Part shown: positions 1 to 7,823 of the stretch, one piece after another
Layout: each line of letters starts with the position of its first letter
Numbering within the stretch: position 1 is the stretch's first letter
DNA from: GJ-E10 sp035625725
GTDB taxonomy: Bacteria > Pseudomonadota > Gammaproteobacteria > Burkholderiales > Burkholderiaceae_F
NCBI GenBank assembly: GCA_035625725.1
Contig: DASPPB010000026.1
Span: 62,001-126,000, forward strand
Length of the DNA stretch: 64,000 nucleotides
Reading direction: 5' to 3'
The notes under the pieces: generated by a model
Database searches by the model: none
What the model was told of the DNA's origin: nothing
Seen by the model: the letters and a program-made list of their open reading frames with translations, nothing else
Made by a program: the position numbers and the translations under genes

Positions 1-2
1 CC

Positions 3-2927
3 GGTGGCGACCTGATGATCCAGGCGGTGTCCTCGCCCAGCGCCCCTGCGGCCTACAACGTCACGCAGTCGATCACGCAGGGCGTGGGTGACGTTTCGGA
101 CCCCGAAGTCTCCTACGACGGAACAAAAATCGTCTTTGCCGTGAACTGCCCGACTTCCAACACGTCGACCACGACCACGGCCAGCGGTGCGACCGTTCCG
201 GCATGCACCGGGCACTGGAACATCTGGGAATATGCGATGAACCCGGGAAGTTTCACGGGCGGGACCTTGCGCCGCGTCACGGATGAGTCGACCTGCACCA
301 TTCCGGGCGGCTGCGACGACGTGGGTCCGGCCTATCTGCCGGCAGGACAGGGATTTGTTTTTTCCTCCAATCGTCAGGCCGGCTCCTACGCGACCCAGTT
401 TGTCGATTACAGCCAGAACCCCAACGCTCCGGTGACGCACCAGTATTTGGCGCTCGACGAGTATGAGCGCCAGCAGGTTTTCAATTTGCACACGAGCGAC
501 ATCAACGGCGGGACCATCAAGCAGATTTCCTTTAACCAAAGCCACGACCGCAATCCGGTCGTGCGGCCCGACGGCTCCATCATGTTCTCGCGTTGGGAGC
601 ACGTAGCCGATCGCAACCGCTTCACCATTTTTAACGTCAAGCAGGACGGTACCGCCATGTTTGTGCTCTATGGCGCGCACGCCGATGGCAACAGCTTCTT
701 GCATCCGCGCGACATGGATCCCAACGGGCAGTACGCGGGCTATATCAGTTCGGATCTGATGCCGCTAGACCGCACGCACGCGGGCGGTGCGCTCATGCTC
801 ATCGATGCCAACGATTACACCGACCAAAACACCCCGATCAGTAACTCCGTTCCAACACAAGGCGGTCAGGTCCAGGCGACAGCCCAGCAACTGAATATCG
901 GCCCGGGGCCGTCGCTGTACGGACGCGTCACCACGCCCTATCCCCTGTGGGACGGCACCAGCCGGTTTCTCGTTTCCTACGCGCCTTGCGAAGTGACCAA
1001 CGCGGGCGTGGTCGTCGCGTGCGCGACGTTGTCTTCGGCCGAATTGTCGGCGCTGAGCGATTCGAACCGGCTCACGACGCAAATTGCTGCCGATCCGGTG
1101 CAGGACAACGTTCCGCCCTCCTACGCGATCTACATGTTCGATCCGGCCGCCCAAACCTGGCTGCAGGTGGCTTCGCCGCCTTCCGGCTACATGTTGACGG
1201 ACCCCATCCCGTTACAAGCGAAAGCCGAGCCCAGCGCCTTTACACCGATCGTGGACAATCCGACGCTGGCGGCTCAAGGTCTTGCGACGCTCACGGTGGC
1301 AAGCGTCTACGACACCGACTTGCTCGACCGCATGGGACTGTCCATGCTCGCTCCAGCCGACCTGCCTGCCGGGTGCACAACCGGCATTCCGCAGACCGCG
1401 CCGCTTGACCCGTCCGATACGCGCCCGACGGTGGCCGACATCAACAAGATCAAGGACCCTGCCCAGACGGCCTATAACTGCGCGCCCGTGCGCTTCATCC
1501 GCGCAGTTCGCGCGATTGCGCCGCCCTCGGGTTCGACCGGCGAGCGGCAAGCCATTGGCAATACGAACTTCGAACAAAACGAGATCCTGGGCTATGCCGT
1601 CGTCGAACCCGATGGCTCCTTCCAGATCAACATCCCCGCAGACACACCGGTCGGATTTTCGGTGCTCGATACCCAGGGACGCGCATTTCAGGTGCACACG
1701 AACTGGATCCAGGCGCGACCCGGTGAGGTCCGCAGCTGTGATGGTTGCCACAGCCCGCGCAAGGGGGCGGCGATCAATTCGGGCACGATCGTCAACACGA
1801 TCTCGCAAGGATGGAACGCGGCCATTGCCGCCTTCCACCAGGCAGGCGACACCATGGCATTGACCCACGCGAATTTCGTCAACAGCGGTAACACGTACAC
1901 GGTGGCGAACAACCCCGTCTTCACGCTGCAGCCAAACATGACGTATACCGACGTGTGGGCGGGCGGCACCGGTTCCCTGGGACCGCGCCAGAGCCTTCAG
2001 ATCGACTACACGCAGCTCTTGGCGGGAGAACTGGCTCCGTCTTCCGGACCCGGAGTCCCCATCGTCATCAACTACCCGGATCACATCCAGCCGATCTGGT
2101 CGGCAGCTCGCACGGTCAATGGCGTGAACGCGACCTGCACGGGGTGCCACAATGCCAGCGACCCGAACCTCAATCTTCTGAGCACCATCGCCGGGACGGG
2201 TCGCGAGGCGTCCTACGAAAGCCTGACCGTGGGTCCGCCCGTGCTCGACGCAAACGGAAATCCCGTCTTGATCGTGCAAGATGGCGTCCAGGTCGTCGAA
2301 ACGGGACCGGCGCTGGTCTTCTTGAGTGCCAGCGAGAGCCAGGTGGTGGGCCTGGCGCGCTCAAGCCGACTGGTCGAGATCCTATCGGGGCAGGCACTCA
2401 TGTCGAGCGCTGGCGCGCAGAGCACCTATCCCACGCCCGCCATCACGGCAACCGTACCCGATCATTCCAAGATGCTCAACGGCTCGGAGTTGCGCTTGGT
2501 GGCCGAGTGGATCGATTTGGGCGGCAAGTACTACAACGACCCCTTTGTTAGCGCGACCGGGGTCAACGTTACACAGGTATCTTCACTGAGTCAGACGGTG
2601 TTTACGTCGCAGGTTTACCCGATATTACTGTCGACCTGCGCCGCCAACTGTCACATGGCTCGAGGGAGCAACACAACCGTGCCGCCCGGAACGTCGTTCG
2701 TGGAAAACAAGTTCGTACTCACCGGTGACCCGGCGGGCGACTACAACAATACCTTGACGATGATTTCCGATACCTGCAACCCGGCCGATCCGTCGAACTA
2801 CCTATTAAGCGAACCGTCGACGATTCCGCATCCGGCGGGAGCCACTGGCCAGACGGTGGCGGTGTTGCCCGCGGGAAGTGCGAACTACACGACGATTGCG
2901 AACTGGATCCAGTCGGGCTGTCCGTGA
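3..2927 (+). CDS. HzsA-like c-type cytochrome/beta-propeller protein, 5' end missing
   Basis: The reading frame is open to the left edge, so the true start lies outside the window; the first in-frame ATG is at 15. The visible part is about 974 residues. The N-terminal half has TolB/PD40-like blade signatures (for example the PDGSIMFSRWEH segment), in the style of the hydrazine synthase alpha-subunit family found far beyond anammox bacteria. Counting from the ATG at 15, there are two CXXCH haem motifs at C575 and C708 and a CXXXCH variant at C875. The protein should therefore be exported and carry haem. It opens a plus-strand cluster and overlaps the next gene by 4 bases (GTGA). Family membership is inferred from motif and layout; hydrazine chemistry is not implied. 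A periplasmic or surface electron-transfer role is likely, substrate unknown. Confidence 0.7.
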   Translation, partial: GGDLMIQAVSSPSAPAAYNVTQSITQGVGDVSDPEVSYDGTKIVFAVNCPTSNTSTTTTASGATVPACTGHWNIWEYAMNPGSFTGGTLRRVTDESTCTIPGGCDDVGPAYLPAGQGFVFSSNRQAGSYATQFVDYSQNPNAPVTHQYLALDEYERQQVFNLHTSDINGGTIKQISFNQSHDRNPVVRPDGSIMFSRWEHVADRNRFTIFNVKQDGTAMFVLYGAHADGNSFLHPRDMDPNGQYAGYISSDLMPLDRTHAGGALMLIDANDYTDQNTPISNSVPTQGGQVQATAQQLNIGPGPSLYGRVTTPYPLWDGTSRFLVSYAPCEVTNAGVVVACATLSSAELSALSDSNRLTTQIAADPVQDNVPPSYAIYMFDPAAQTWLQVASPPSGYMLTDPIPLQAKAEPSAFTPIVDNPTLAAQGLATLTVASVYDTDLLDRMGLSMLAPADLPAGCTTGIPQTAPLDPSDTRPTVADINKIKDPAQTAYNCAPVRFIRAVRAIAPPSGSTGERQAIGNTNFEQNEILGYAVVEPDGSFQINIPADTPVGFSVLDTQGRAFQVHTNWIQARPGEVRSCDGCHSPRKGAAINSGTIVNTISQGWNAAIAAFHQAGDTMALTHANFVNSGNTYTVANNPVFTLQPNMTYTDVWAGGTGSLGPRQSLQIDYTQLLAGELAPSSGPGVPIVINYPDHIQPIWSAARTVNGVNATCTGCHNASDPNLNLLSTIAGTGREASYESLTVGPPVLDANGNPVLIVQDGVQVVETGPALVFLSASESQVVGLARSSRLVEILSGQALMSSAGAQSTYPTPAITATVPDHSKMLNGSELRLVAEWIDLGGKYYNDPFVSATGVNVTQVSSLSQTVFTSQVYPILLSTCAANCHMARGSNTTVPPGTSFVENKFVLTGDPAGDYNNTLTMISDTCNPADPSNYLLSEPSTIPHPAGATGQTVAVLPAGSANYTTIANWIQSGCP

Positions 2928-3550
2928 CCACGATGAAAACATACCAACAGGTCTTACGGGGGATTTTGGTCTTTGGCTTGGTCTTGATCGGTGTCGGCGG
3001 GTGCGGCGGATCGGGCAATCCGCTCGACAACCCGCCGTCGGTGACGGAATCGGCTGCTGCTGCAGGGCAAAGTCTGTCTTTTGCTTACTTTCAGCAGTGC
3101 ATCAACCCGATTTTTCTTGCCGCTTTGCCCAACCCGCTCAACGGCGGCGCGACGACCAACACGTGCTCGAGCGCGGGTTGTCACAACGACGCCACCGGCC
3201 GCGGCGCGGCGTTTCGCATCATCCCGACGGCCACTCCGATCCCCACGGCGGCCAACGCCCCCGCGGATCTCACGCAATCGCCATCCCAGATTCAGACAAG
3301 CGACATGTACAAGAACTTCTTGTCGACACAAGGCATGGTGATCGTTGGCAACCCCGCGGAGAGCCTTCTCATCAATAAGCCCTTGACTCGAGGCGTGCTG
3401 CATGGCGGGGGACTGATTTTCGCAAACGATCAGGATCCGAACGTCAAGCAGATGGAATATTGGATCTCCAATCCGTTGCCGGCGGGCGAGGACGAGTTCG
3501 GCGCGTCCGCGAGCAGTCTTTTTAACGGCAGCGCGTGTCAGACGGAATGA
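2924..3550 (+). CDS. Small haem-motif lipoprotein
   Basis: A 208-residue protein beginning at a GTG that overlaps the previous stop; an ATG at 2933 is an alternative start and leaves the signal intact. The N-terminus is a lipoprotein signal with the lipobox VGGC, lipidated Cys about residue 27. The mature part has a CSSAGCH motif at C81, a CX4CH spacing rather than the usual CX2CH, plus Cys residues before it and at the C-terminus. The layout (a Cys-Ile-Asn-Pro stretch, then the C...CH motif, then a His-Gly-Gly-Gly segment) recalls the C-terminal cytochrome-like part of the preceding gene, so the two may work as donor and acceptor. Whether haem is really attached is not certain. Confidence 0.65.
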   Translation: MTTMKTYQQVLRGILVFGLVLIGVGGCGGSGNPLDNPPSVTESAAAAGQSLSFAYFQQCINPIFLAALPNPLNGGATTNTCSSAGCHNDATGRGAAFRIIPTATPIPTAANAPADLTQSPSQIQTSDMYKNFLSTQGMVIVGNPAESLLINKPLTRGVLHGGGLIFANDQDPNVKQMEYWISNPLPAGEDEFGASASSLFNGSACQTE

Positions 3551-4326
3551 TGCGGGCGGCTCGATGGTTGCGATCCAAGGGCTGGGTGCTGGTACGGACG
3601 GCTACAGTCCTGCTCTCGATTTCCTTTGGCTGGTCTGCCCACGCCGCGGGCGACGCCGGTGAGCGGCTTCAGGTAACCGATCCGTATATCGAATTGCGCA
3701 CCGGTCCTGGCCGCGGGTTTCCGGTGTTTTACGTCGTCGAGCGCAATGGATGGATCGAAGTCGAGATGCGCCACACCGACTGGTTCAAGGTGCGTGCCGA
3801 GGGCGGACAGGAGGGTTGGGTTGATCGAGCGCAGCTCGAAAACACCCTGACCGAGGCCGGAAACAAAAAGACCTTTCGCGACATTTTGCTCGACGACTAC
3901 CTTAGTCGCCGTCTTGAGGTCGGCGGGGGATGGGGACATTTCGAATCGGACCCCATGCTCAAGCTCTGGGTGTCGTACAACATCGTGAGCACCCTTGCCC
4001 TGGAGGTCACCGCCGGCCAGGTGCAAGGCACGTATTCGGGCACGAATTTCTGGCATGTGAACCTGCTCGCCCAACCCTGGTCGGATCGCCGCCTGGAGCC
4101 GTTTCTGGGTATCGGAGTCGGCAGGATCTACTACACGCCCAACGCGAGCCTTATCAGTGCCGTTTCGAACAATTCAGACATGGCCGACGCGATGGTCGGG
4201 CTGCGCTATCACGTCACGGACCGCATGATTGTGCGCTTGGATTGGACCGAGTACACGGCCTTTTTGTCCGACACCCAGACGCAGCAGTACCGGGCCCTTG
4301 CCATCGGGCTTTCCTTCTTCTTCTGA
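3547..4326 (+). CDS. SH3-domain outer-membrane beta-barrel protein
   Basis: About 259 residues from the ATG that overlaps the upstream stop (ATGA); a GTG at 3535 would add four residues. A signal peptide ends near the Ala-His-Ala-Ala sequence. Next comes a bacterial SH3-like module (about residues 35-95, with ELRTGPGRGFPVFYVVERNGW and the closing EGWVDRAQL). The C-terminal half has alternating beta strands and ends in Phe-Phe-Phe, as expected of an outer-membrane barrel. The architecture resembles the barrel proteins placed beside TPR and ExbBD genes in myxobacterial motility-type clusters. It probably sits in the outer membrane with the SH3 module facing the periplasm. Exact role unknown. 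Confidence 0.65.
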   Translation: MMRAARWLRSKGWVLVRTATVLLSISFGWSAHAAGDAGERLQVTDPYIELRTGPGRGFPVFYVVERNGWIEVEMRHTDWFKVRAEGGQEGWVDRAQLENTLTEAGNKKTFRDILLDDYLSRRLEVGGGWGHFESDPMLKLWVSYNIVSTLALEVTAGQVQGTYSGTNFWHVNLLAQPWSDRRLEPFLGIGVGRIYYTPNASLISAVSNNSDMADAMVGLRYHVTDRMIVRLDWTEYTAFLSDTQTQQYRALAIGLSFFF

Positions 4327-4343
4327 GGACCTTCAGCCGACCC

Positions 4344-5201
4344 ATGCGCACACGATTTCTTGCCATCACGTCCACCGCCGTTTTGCTGAGCCTATGTACC
4401 TGCGTGGCCCATGCGGCCGACACGCCTGCGCCCAGCGAACCGGCGGTGCCCGCGGCCGAGCAGGCTTCGGCGCCGTCGCCAACGCCGGCACAAACGCCGG
4501 CGCAGGCGCCGCTGCAGCCGCAAAGCGGGATCAACACAGCGAGCCCCGGGGCCGAGACCGCGCCGGAGGCGGCGCCATCCTCGGCGAAGGAACCCAAGCC
4601 GCCAGCCACTCCCGTCCCGACGCAGATGCCCGAAGCGGCTCCCAAAAACGATCAGGTCATCGAGCCGCAAGTCGATCGACGCACGATCAAGGTCCCGCAC
4701 ATCCCATCGAACAACTTTGAAATCGGAATTTTCGGGGGTGCGTACGACACCGAATATTTCGGCACCAACGCGGTGTACGGGGCGCGGCTGGGTTACGACA
4801 TCACGGAGGACTTCTTCGTTCAGGCCGCTTATGGCCAGACCAAGGTCTCCGATGCGACATATCGCCTCATTCTCCCCGGTGGAATTTTCCCCGTTCCCGA
4901 GGAAATTCTGCGCTACTACGACCTATCCGTCGGCTACAACATTCTTCCCGGCGAGTTCTTTTTTGGACGCAACTACGCCAAGGTCTCCGCGCTGTACCTG
5001 ATCGCCGGGTTGGGCACCACAAAAATCAATGGATCCAACCGTGAGACCGTCAACTTCGGCTTTGGCACGCGTGTGTTCCTTACGAATTGGATGGCGCTGC
5101 AGCTCGACGTGCGCGATTACGTCTTTTCCCTCGACATCCTGGGCGAGCAGAAGAACTTCCAGAACTTCGAGTTGACAGGGGGTCTCACGTTCTTTTTCTG
5201 A
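4344..5201 (+). CDS. Outer-membrane beta-barrel protein with Pro/Ala-rich N-terminal linker
   Basis: A 285-residue protein. The ATG at 4344 is chosen because it is followed directly by a clean signal peptide ending at AHAAD; the frame continues upstream as an overlap with the previous gene. Residues about 25-115 are a low-complexity Pro/Ala/Gln linker. The rest (from about residue 118, IPSNNFEIGIFGG) is a beta-barrel-type domain ending in LTFFF, the terminal-Phe pattern used for barrel assembly. It is a paralogue in style of the preceding barrel but lacks the SH3 module. The disordered linker could reach across the periplasm to the TPR or TonB-like proteins encoded downstream. Function is inferred from context only. 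Confidence 0.62.
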   Translation: MRTRFLAITSTAVLLSLCTCVAHAADTPAPSEPAVPAAEQASAPSPTPAQTPAQAPLQPQSGINTASPGAETAPEAAPSSAKEPKPPATPVPTQMPEAAPKNDQVIEPQVDRRTIKVPHIPSNNFEIGIFGGAYDTEYFGTNAVYGARLGYDITEDFFVQAAYGQTKVSDATYRLILPGGIFPVPEEILRYYDLSVGYNILPGEFFFGRNYAKVSALYLIAGLGTTKINGSNRETVNFGFGTRVFLTNWMALQLDVRDYVFSLDILGEQKNFQNFELTGGLTFFF

Positions 5202-5248
5202 GTCCTCGCAACGGGTTAGTAACTATGCTGATTGGTTCGGGAGCTTGT

Positions 5249-5755
5249 ATGCACATAGCACGTATTCGGATGCTGCGTTTCACGTTGGCGTTAGCGGCTG
5301 TTTTAGCGAGCGCCGGCGCTGGGGCGACGCTAGTGAGCCAGCGCGCGCCCGATTTCACGCTGCCGAGCGCGGCGGGACGAAATTTGCGGCTCCAGGAGCA
5401 GCGCGGCCAGGTCGTCATGTTGAACTTCTGGGCGACGTGGTGCGGTCCGTGCCGTCGGGAGATGCCCCATCTCGATCGGTTGTACGCGAAGTACCACGCT
5501 GCCGGCTTTGTGCTGCTCGGAGTCAATGTGGACGAGGATCAGCGCAACGCCGTGGGCGTCATGAACAAGCTCGGGTTGCATTTTCCGGTGCTCTTCGACA
5601 CCAAACAAAAGGTAAGCCGCTTGTATGACCTGAGCACCATGCCATCGACCGTGTTGATCGACCGGGACGGGCGTGTGCGCTATGTGCACCTGGGGTACAG
5701 GGAGGGTTTTGAAGATACCTACGAGAAGCAGATTACGGAGTTGTTACGCGAATGA
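5249..5755 (+). CDS. TlpA/ResA-type periplasmic thioredoxin
   Basis: A 168-residue exported thioredoxin-fold protein. The start at 5249 is preferred over the ATG at 5225 because a GGGAG sequence lies just upstream of it. The signal peptide ends near AGAGA. The redox site is WCGPC (C65 and C68) after the AhpC/TSA-like opening APDFTLPSAAG, and the cis-Pro loop is in TMPSTVLID. This family reduces disulfides in exported proteins, including the CXXCH cysteines of apocytochrome c before haem attachment. The haem-motif proteins at the head of the cluster make that role plausible, but no substrate can be read from the sequence. The gene overlaps the next one by 4 bases. Confidence 0.8.
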   Translation: MHIARIRMLRFTLALAAVLASAGAGATLVSQRAPDFTLPSAAGRNLRLQEQRGQVVMLNFWATWCGPCRREMPHLDRLYAKYHAAGFVLLGVNVDEDQRNAVGVMNKLGLHFPVLFDTKQKVSRLYDLSTMPSTVLIDRDGRVRYVHLGYREGFEDTYEKQITELLRE

Positions 5756-5982
5756 GCCCCCGTCGTGTCGTATTCTTGGGCCTGCTTTCACTGACCGTGC
5801 TGATGGTCGGCTGCAGCGTCGAACCGTGGGTCAAACCCTACGAGCGCGAACGCCTTGCCGACCCGATCATGCAGGCCAACCGGGACCCGCTGGCTGCCAA
5901 GCACCGCGAGCACGTCTACGACGTGCGCGAAGGAGCGCGAGGAGGCGACGGCGTCCAGGGAGGCGGTTGTGGCTGCAATTAA
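5752..5982 (+). CDS. DUF4266-type small lipoprotein
   Basis: A 76-residue lipoprotein starting at the ATG of an ATGA overlap with the thioredoxin gene. The signal ends in the lipobox MVGC. The mature N-terminus (CSVEPWVKPYERERLADPIM) carries the Trp-Val-Lys-Pro-Tyr-Glu-Arg and Leu-Ala-Asp-Pro-Ile-Met pattern typical of DUF4266. The tail is Gly-rich and ends CGCN. In many proteobacteria this family lies between a thioredoxin gene and a DUF3570 gene, exactly as here, but no biochemical function is established. The two C-terminal cysteines could be thioredoxin targets or metal ligands; that is speculation. Confidence 0.75.
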   Translation: MSPRRVVFLGLLSLTVLMVGCSVEPWVKPYERERLADPIMQANRDPLAAKHREHVYDVREGARGGDGVQGGGCGCN

Positions 5983-7216
5983 GTGCGCCCGGCGCACTGA
6001 GCGAGCGCCGCGCGGCTTGTTGCGGCGCTGGCTGCTTGCGGCATTCGCTGGCTGCCGGCGGGAGTTTGGCCGCCGGCCGGGAAAGGAGCTTGCCGGGCAT
6101 CGATCCGTCGATGGGCGGGCAGGGTTGTTTTCGGCGGGCGTGGCACGCATCGCCGGTCTGCTGGGCGGCGTACTGGCTGCCGGCAGTGCCGATGCGGTCG
6201 ATCTGCCGGAGGATCGTGCGGACGCGATGTATCACTCCTTTATTGGCGGGGGCGTCGTTGCCAATGGGCCTGCAGTGCTGGTGCGCAAAAATCTCATGGA
6301 CGTCGTTTCGCTGTCGGCGTCCTATTACGTGGACATGGTGAGCAACGCATCAATCGACGTGGTCACAACAGCCAGTCCCTACAACGAGCGACGCGAGGAA
6401 ACTGCCGTAGGCCTGGATTACGCCTACCACGATGCTTTGATCAGTGTGGTGGGGAGCACCAGCCGGGAGCCCGACTACGTCGCGGACGCGCTCAGCGTGG
6501 ATGTGGCGCAGGACTATTTCGGCGGGATGACAACGGTCAGCCTGGGCTATTCGAAGGGTTGGGATACGGTGGAAAAGCACAACGATCCGTCCTTCTCGCA
6601 ACCGGCTAACCACTGGCAGTACCGCCTCGGCGCAACGCAGATCCTCACGCCGCGCTGGCTGATGAGTCTGAACTTCGAAGTCGTCGACGACGAGGGGTTT
6701 CTTGCGAGCCCGTACCGGGTCGCACGCGTGCTGGGCGCGGCCGTTCCCGAAGTCGATCCGAGCACGCGAAACAGCCGCGCGGCGACGCTGCGCGTTGCCG
6801 GAAGCGTCGGCGCCCAGGGAGCCGTGCACGTGCAATACCGCTATTTCTGGGACACGTGGGACATTCGTGCCAACACCGAGGAGGCGGGCTACAGCCGGTA
6901 CGTGGGTACGCGTTGGCTGCTCGACGGTTTCGTTCGACACTATTCGCAGGACCAGGCGAATTTCTATAGCAACGATTTCTCGGCCCCCATGACCTACATG
7001 TCGCGCAATCGGCAACTGAGCACGTTTAACGACACGGCGGTCGGTGCCCAGGCGTCGTACGTGATCGCGCGCGAGCCTGCGCGCTATCAGGTCAATTTCA
7101 CCGCGGCCTACGAATGGATGCGTTTTCACTACGACAATTTCACCGACATTCGAACGGGGCAACTCTACTGGTTCAACGCCAACGTGGTCGAGTTGTTCGT
7201 GACGGGCACCTTTTGA
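5969..7216 (+). CDS. DUF3570-family outer-membrane-like protein
   Basis: The GTG at 5969 is chosen because GGGAGG lies five bases upstream, giving 415 residues and a 14-base overlap with the DUF4266 gene. A GTG at 6141 would give a tidier signal peptide (ARIAGLLGGVLAAGSADA), so the first 57 residues are uncertain. From about residue 80 the protein is all-beta with DUF3570 features: YYVDMVSNASIDVVTTASPY, a repeated short-strand pattern and a terminal Phe. It is probably an outer-membrane barrel. The thioredoxin/DUF4266/DUF3570 trio is a recurrent unit of unknown function. The flavinylating ApbE gene that I recall beside this trio in other genomes is not seen here. Confidence 0.7.
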   Translation: MAAIKCARRTERAPRGLLRRWLLAAFAGCRREFGRRPGKELAGHRSVDGRAGLFSAGVARIAGLLGGVLAAGSADAVDLPEDRADAMYHSFIGGGVVANGPAVLVRKNLMDVVSLSASYYVDMVSNASIDVVTTASPYNERREETAVGLDYAYHDALISVVGSTSREPDYVADALSVDVAQDYFGGMTTVSLGYSKGWDTVEKHNDPSFSQPANHWQYRLGATQILTPRWLMSLNFEVVDDEGFLASPYRVARVLGAAVPEVDPSTRNSRAATLRVAGSVGAQGAVHVQYRYFWDTWDIRANTEEAGYSRYVGTRWLLDGFVRHYSQDQANFYSNDFSAPMTYMSRNRQLSTFNDTAVGAQASYVIAREPARYQVNFTAAYEWMRFHYDNFTDIRTGQLYWFNANVVELFVTGTF

Positions 7217-7229
7217 CGAAGGAGACAGC

Positions 7230-7808
7230 GTGAACACTCGAAGATGGGGAATCTTTACTGCCGGGCTGGCGCTGGCCCTGGCGGCGATGGTGTTGCCGGC
7301 CGCCGCCGACGAGCAGCCGGCCGTCGCCGCCGAGCAGCCGGCCGCCGCTGGTAAACCGGAGGTCAACGATCTCGACGGCCGCATCCAGGACGCCAAGAGC
7401 GAGGTCATCCAACTCAATCGCGATTTGCTGGTGCTCGAAGAGGAATTGTTGTTTCCGGCGAATACGCAAGTCGCGGTCTTCGTGTCGATGGACGTTGGCA
7501 AGCTCTTTGTGCTTGACTCCGTGCAGGTCAAACTCGACGACAAGGAAGTCGCCAACTACCTCTACACGCCGGCGGAGGTGCAGGCGTTGCACCGCGGCGG
7601 CGTGCAGCGACTGTATCTGGGCAACTTGCGCAGCGGATCGCATGAACTGGTCGCGTTTTTCACGGGCAAGGGTCCTTATGACCGCGATTACCGGCGCGGC
7701 ACGACCATCAAGTTCGACAAGAGCACCGATCCCAAATACATCGAACTGCAGATCACGGATTCGACTGGAAAGATCCAGCCGGAATTTGCCGTGAAAGTCT
7801 GGCAATAA
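7230..7808 (+). CDS. Periplasmic coiled-coil protein, family unclear
   Basis: A 192-residue protein with a GTG start at 7230 and a GGAG ribosome site just before it. A signal peptide ends near LPAAADE and is followed by a short repeat (EQPAVAAEQPAAA). Residues about 45-75 (DLDGRIQDAKSEVIQLNRDL) form a likely coiled coil, and the rest is a compact beta-rich domain with LYLGNLRSGSHELVAFFTGKG. No catalytic motif is visible. Its place between the barrel proteins and the TPR proteins suggests a periplasmic structural or adaptor subunit of the envelope machine. Confidence 0.55.
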   Translation: MNTRRWGIFTAGLALALAAMVLPAAADEQPAVAAEQPAAAGKPEVNDLDGRIQDAKSEVIQLNRDLLVLEEELLFPANTQVAVFVSMDVGKLFVLDSVQVKLDDKEVANYLYTPAEVQALHRGGVQRLYLGNLRSGSHELVAFFTGKGPYDRDYRRGTTIKFDKSTDPKYIELQITDSTGKIQPEFAVKVWQ

Positions 7809-7823
7809 AGTACGCGGACAGGG

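Noticed and set aside
1212..2279. Long open frame on the minus strand inside the HzsA-like gene (355 codons)
   Set aside because: It is antisense to a well-supported gene, is rich in Arg and shows no domain or ribosome site; such frames are expected in GC-rich DNA.
3..2927. Reading the first gene as a true hydrazine synthase subunit
   Set aside because: The beta and gamma subunits and other anammox genes are not present, and the alpha-like family is widespread in bacteria that do not make hydrazine.
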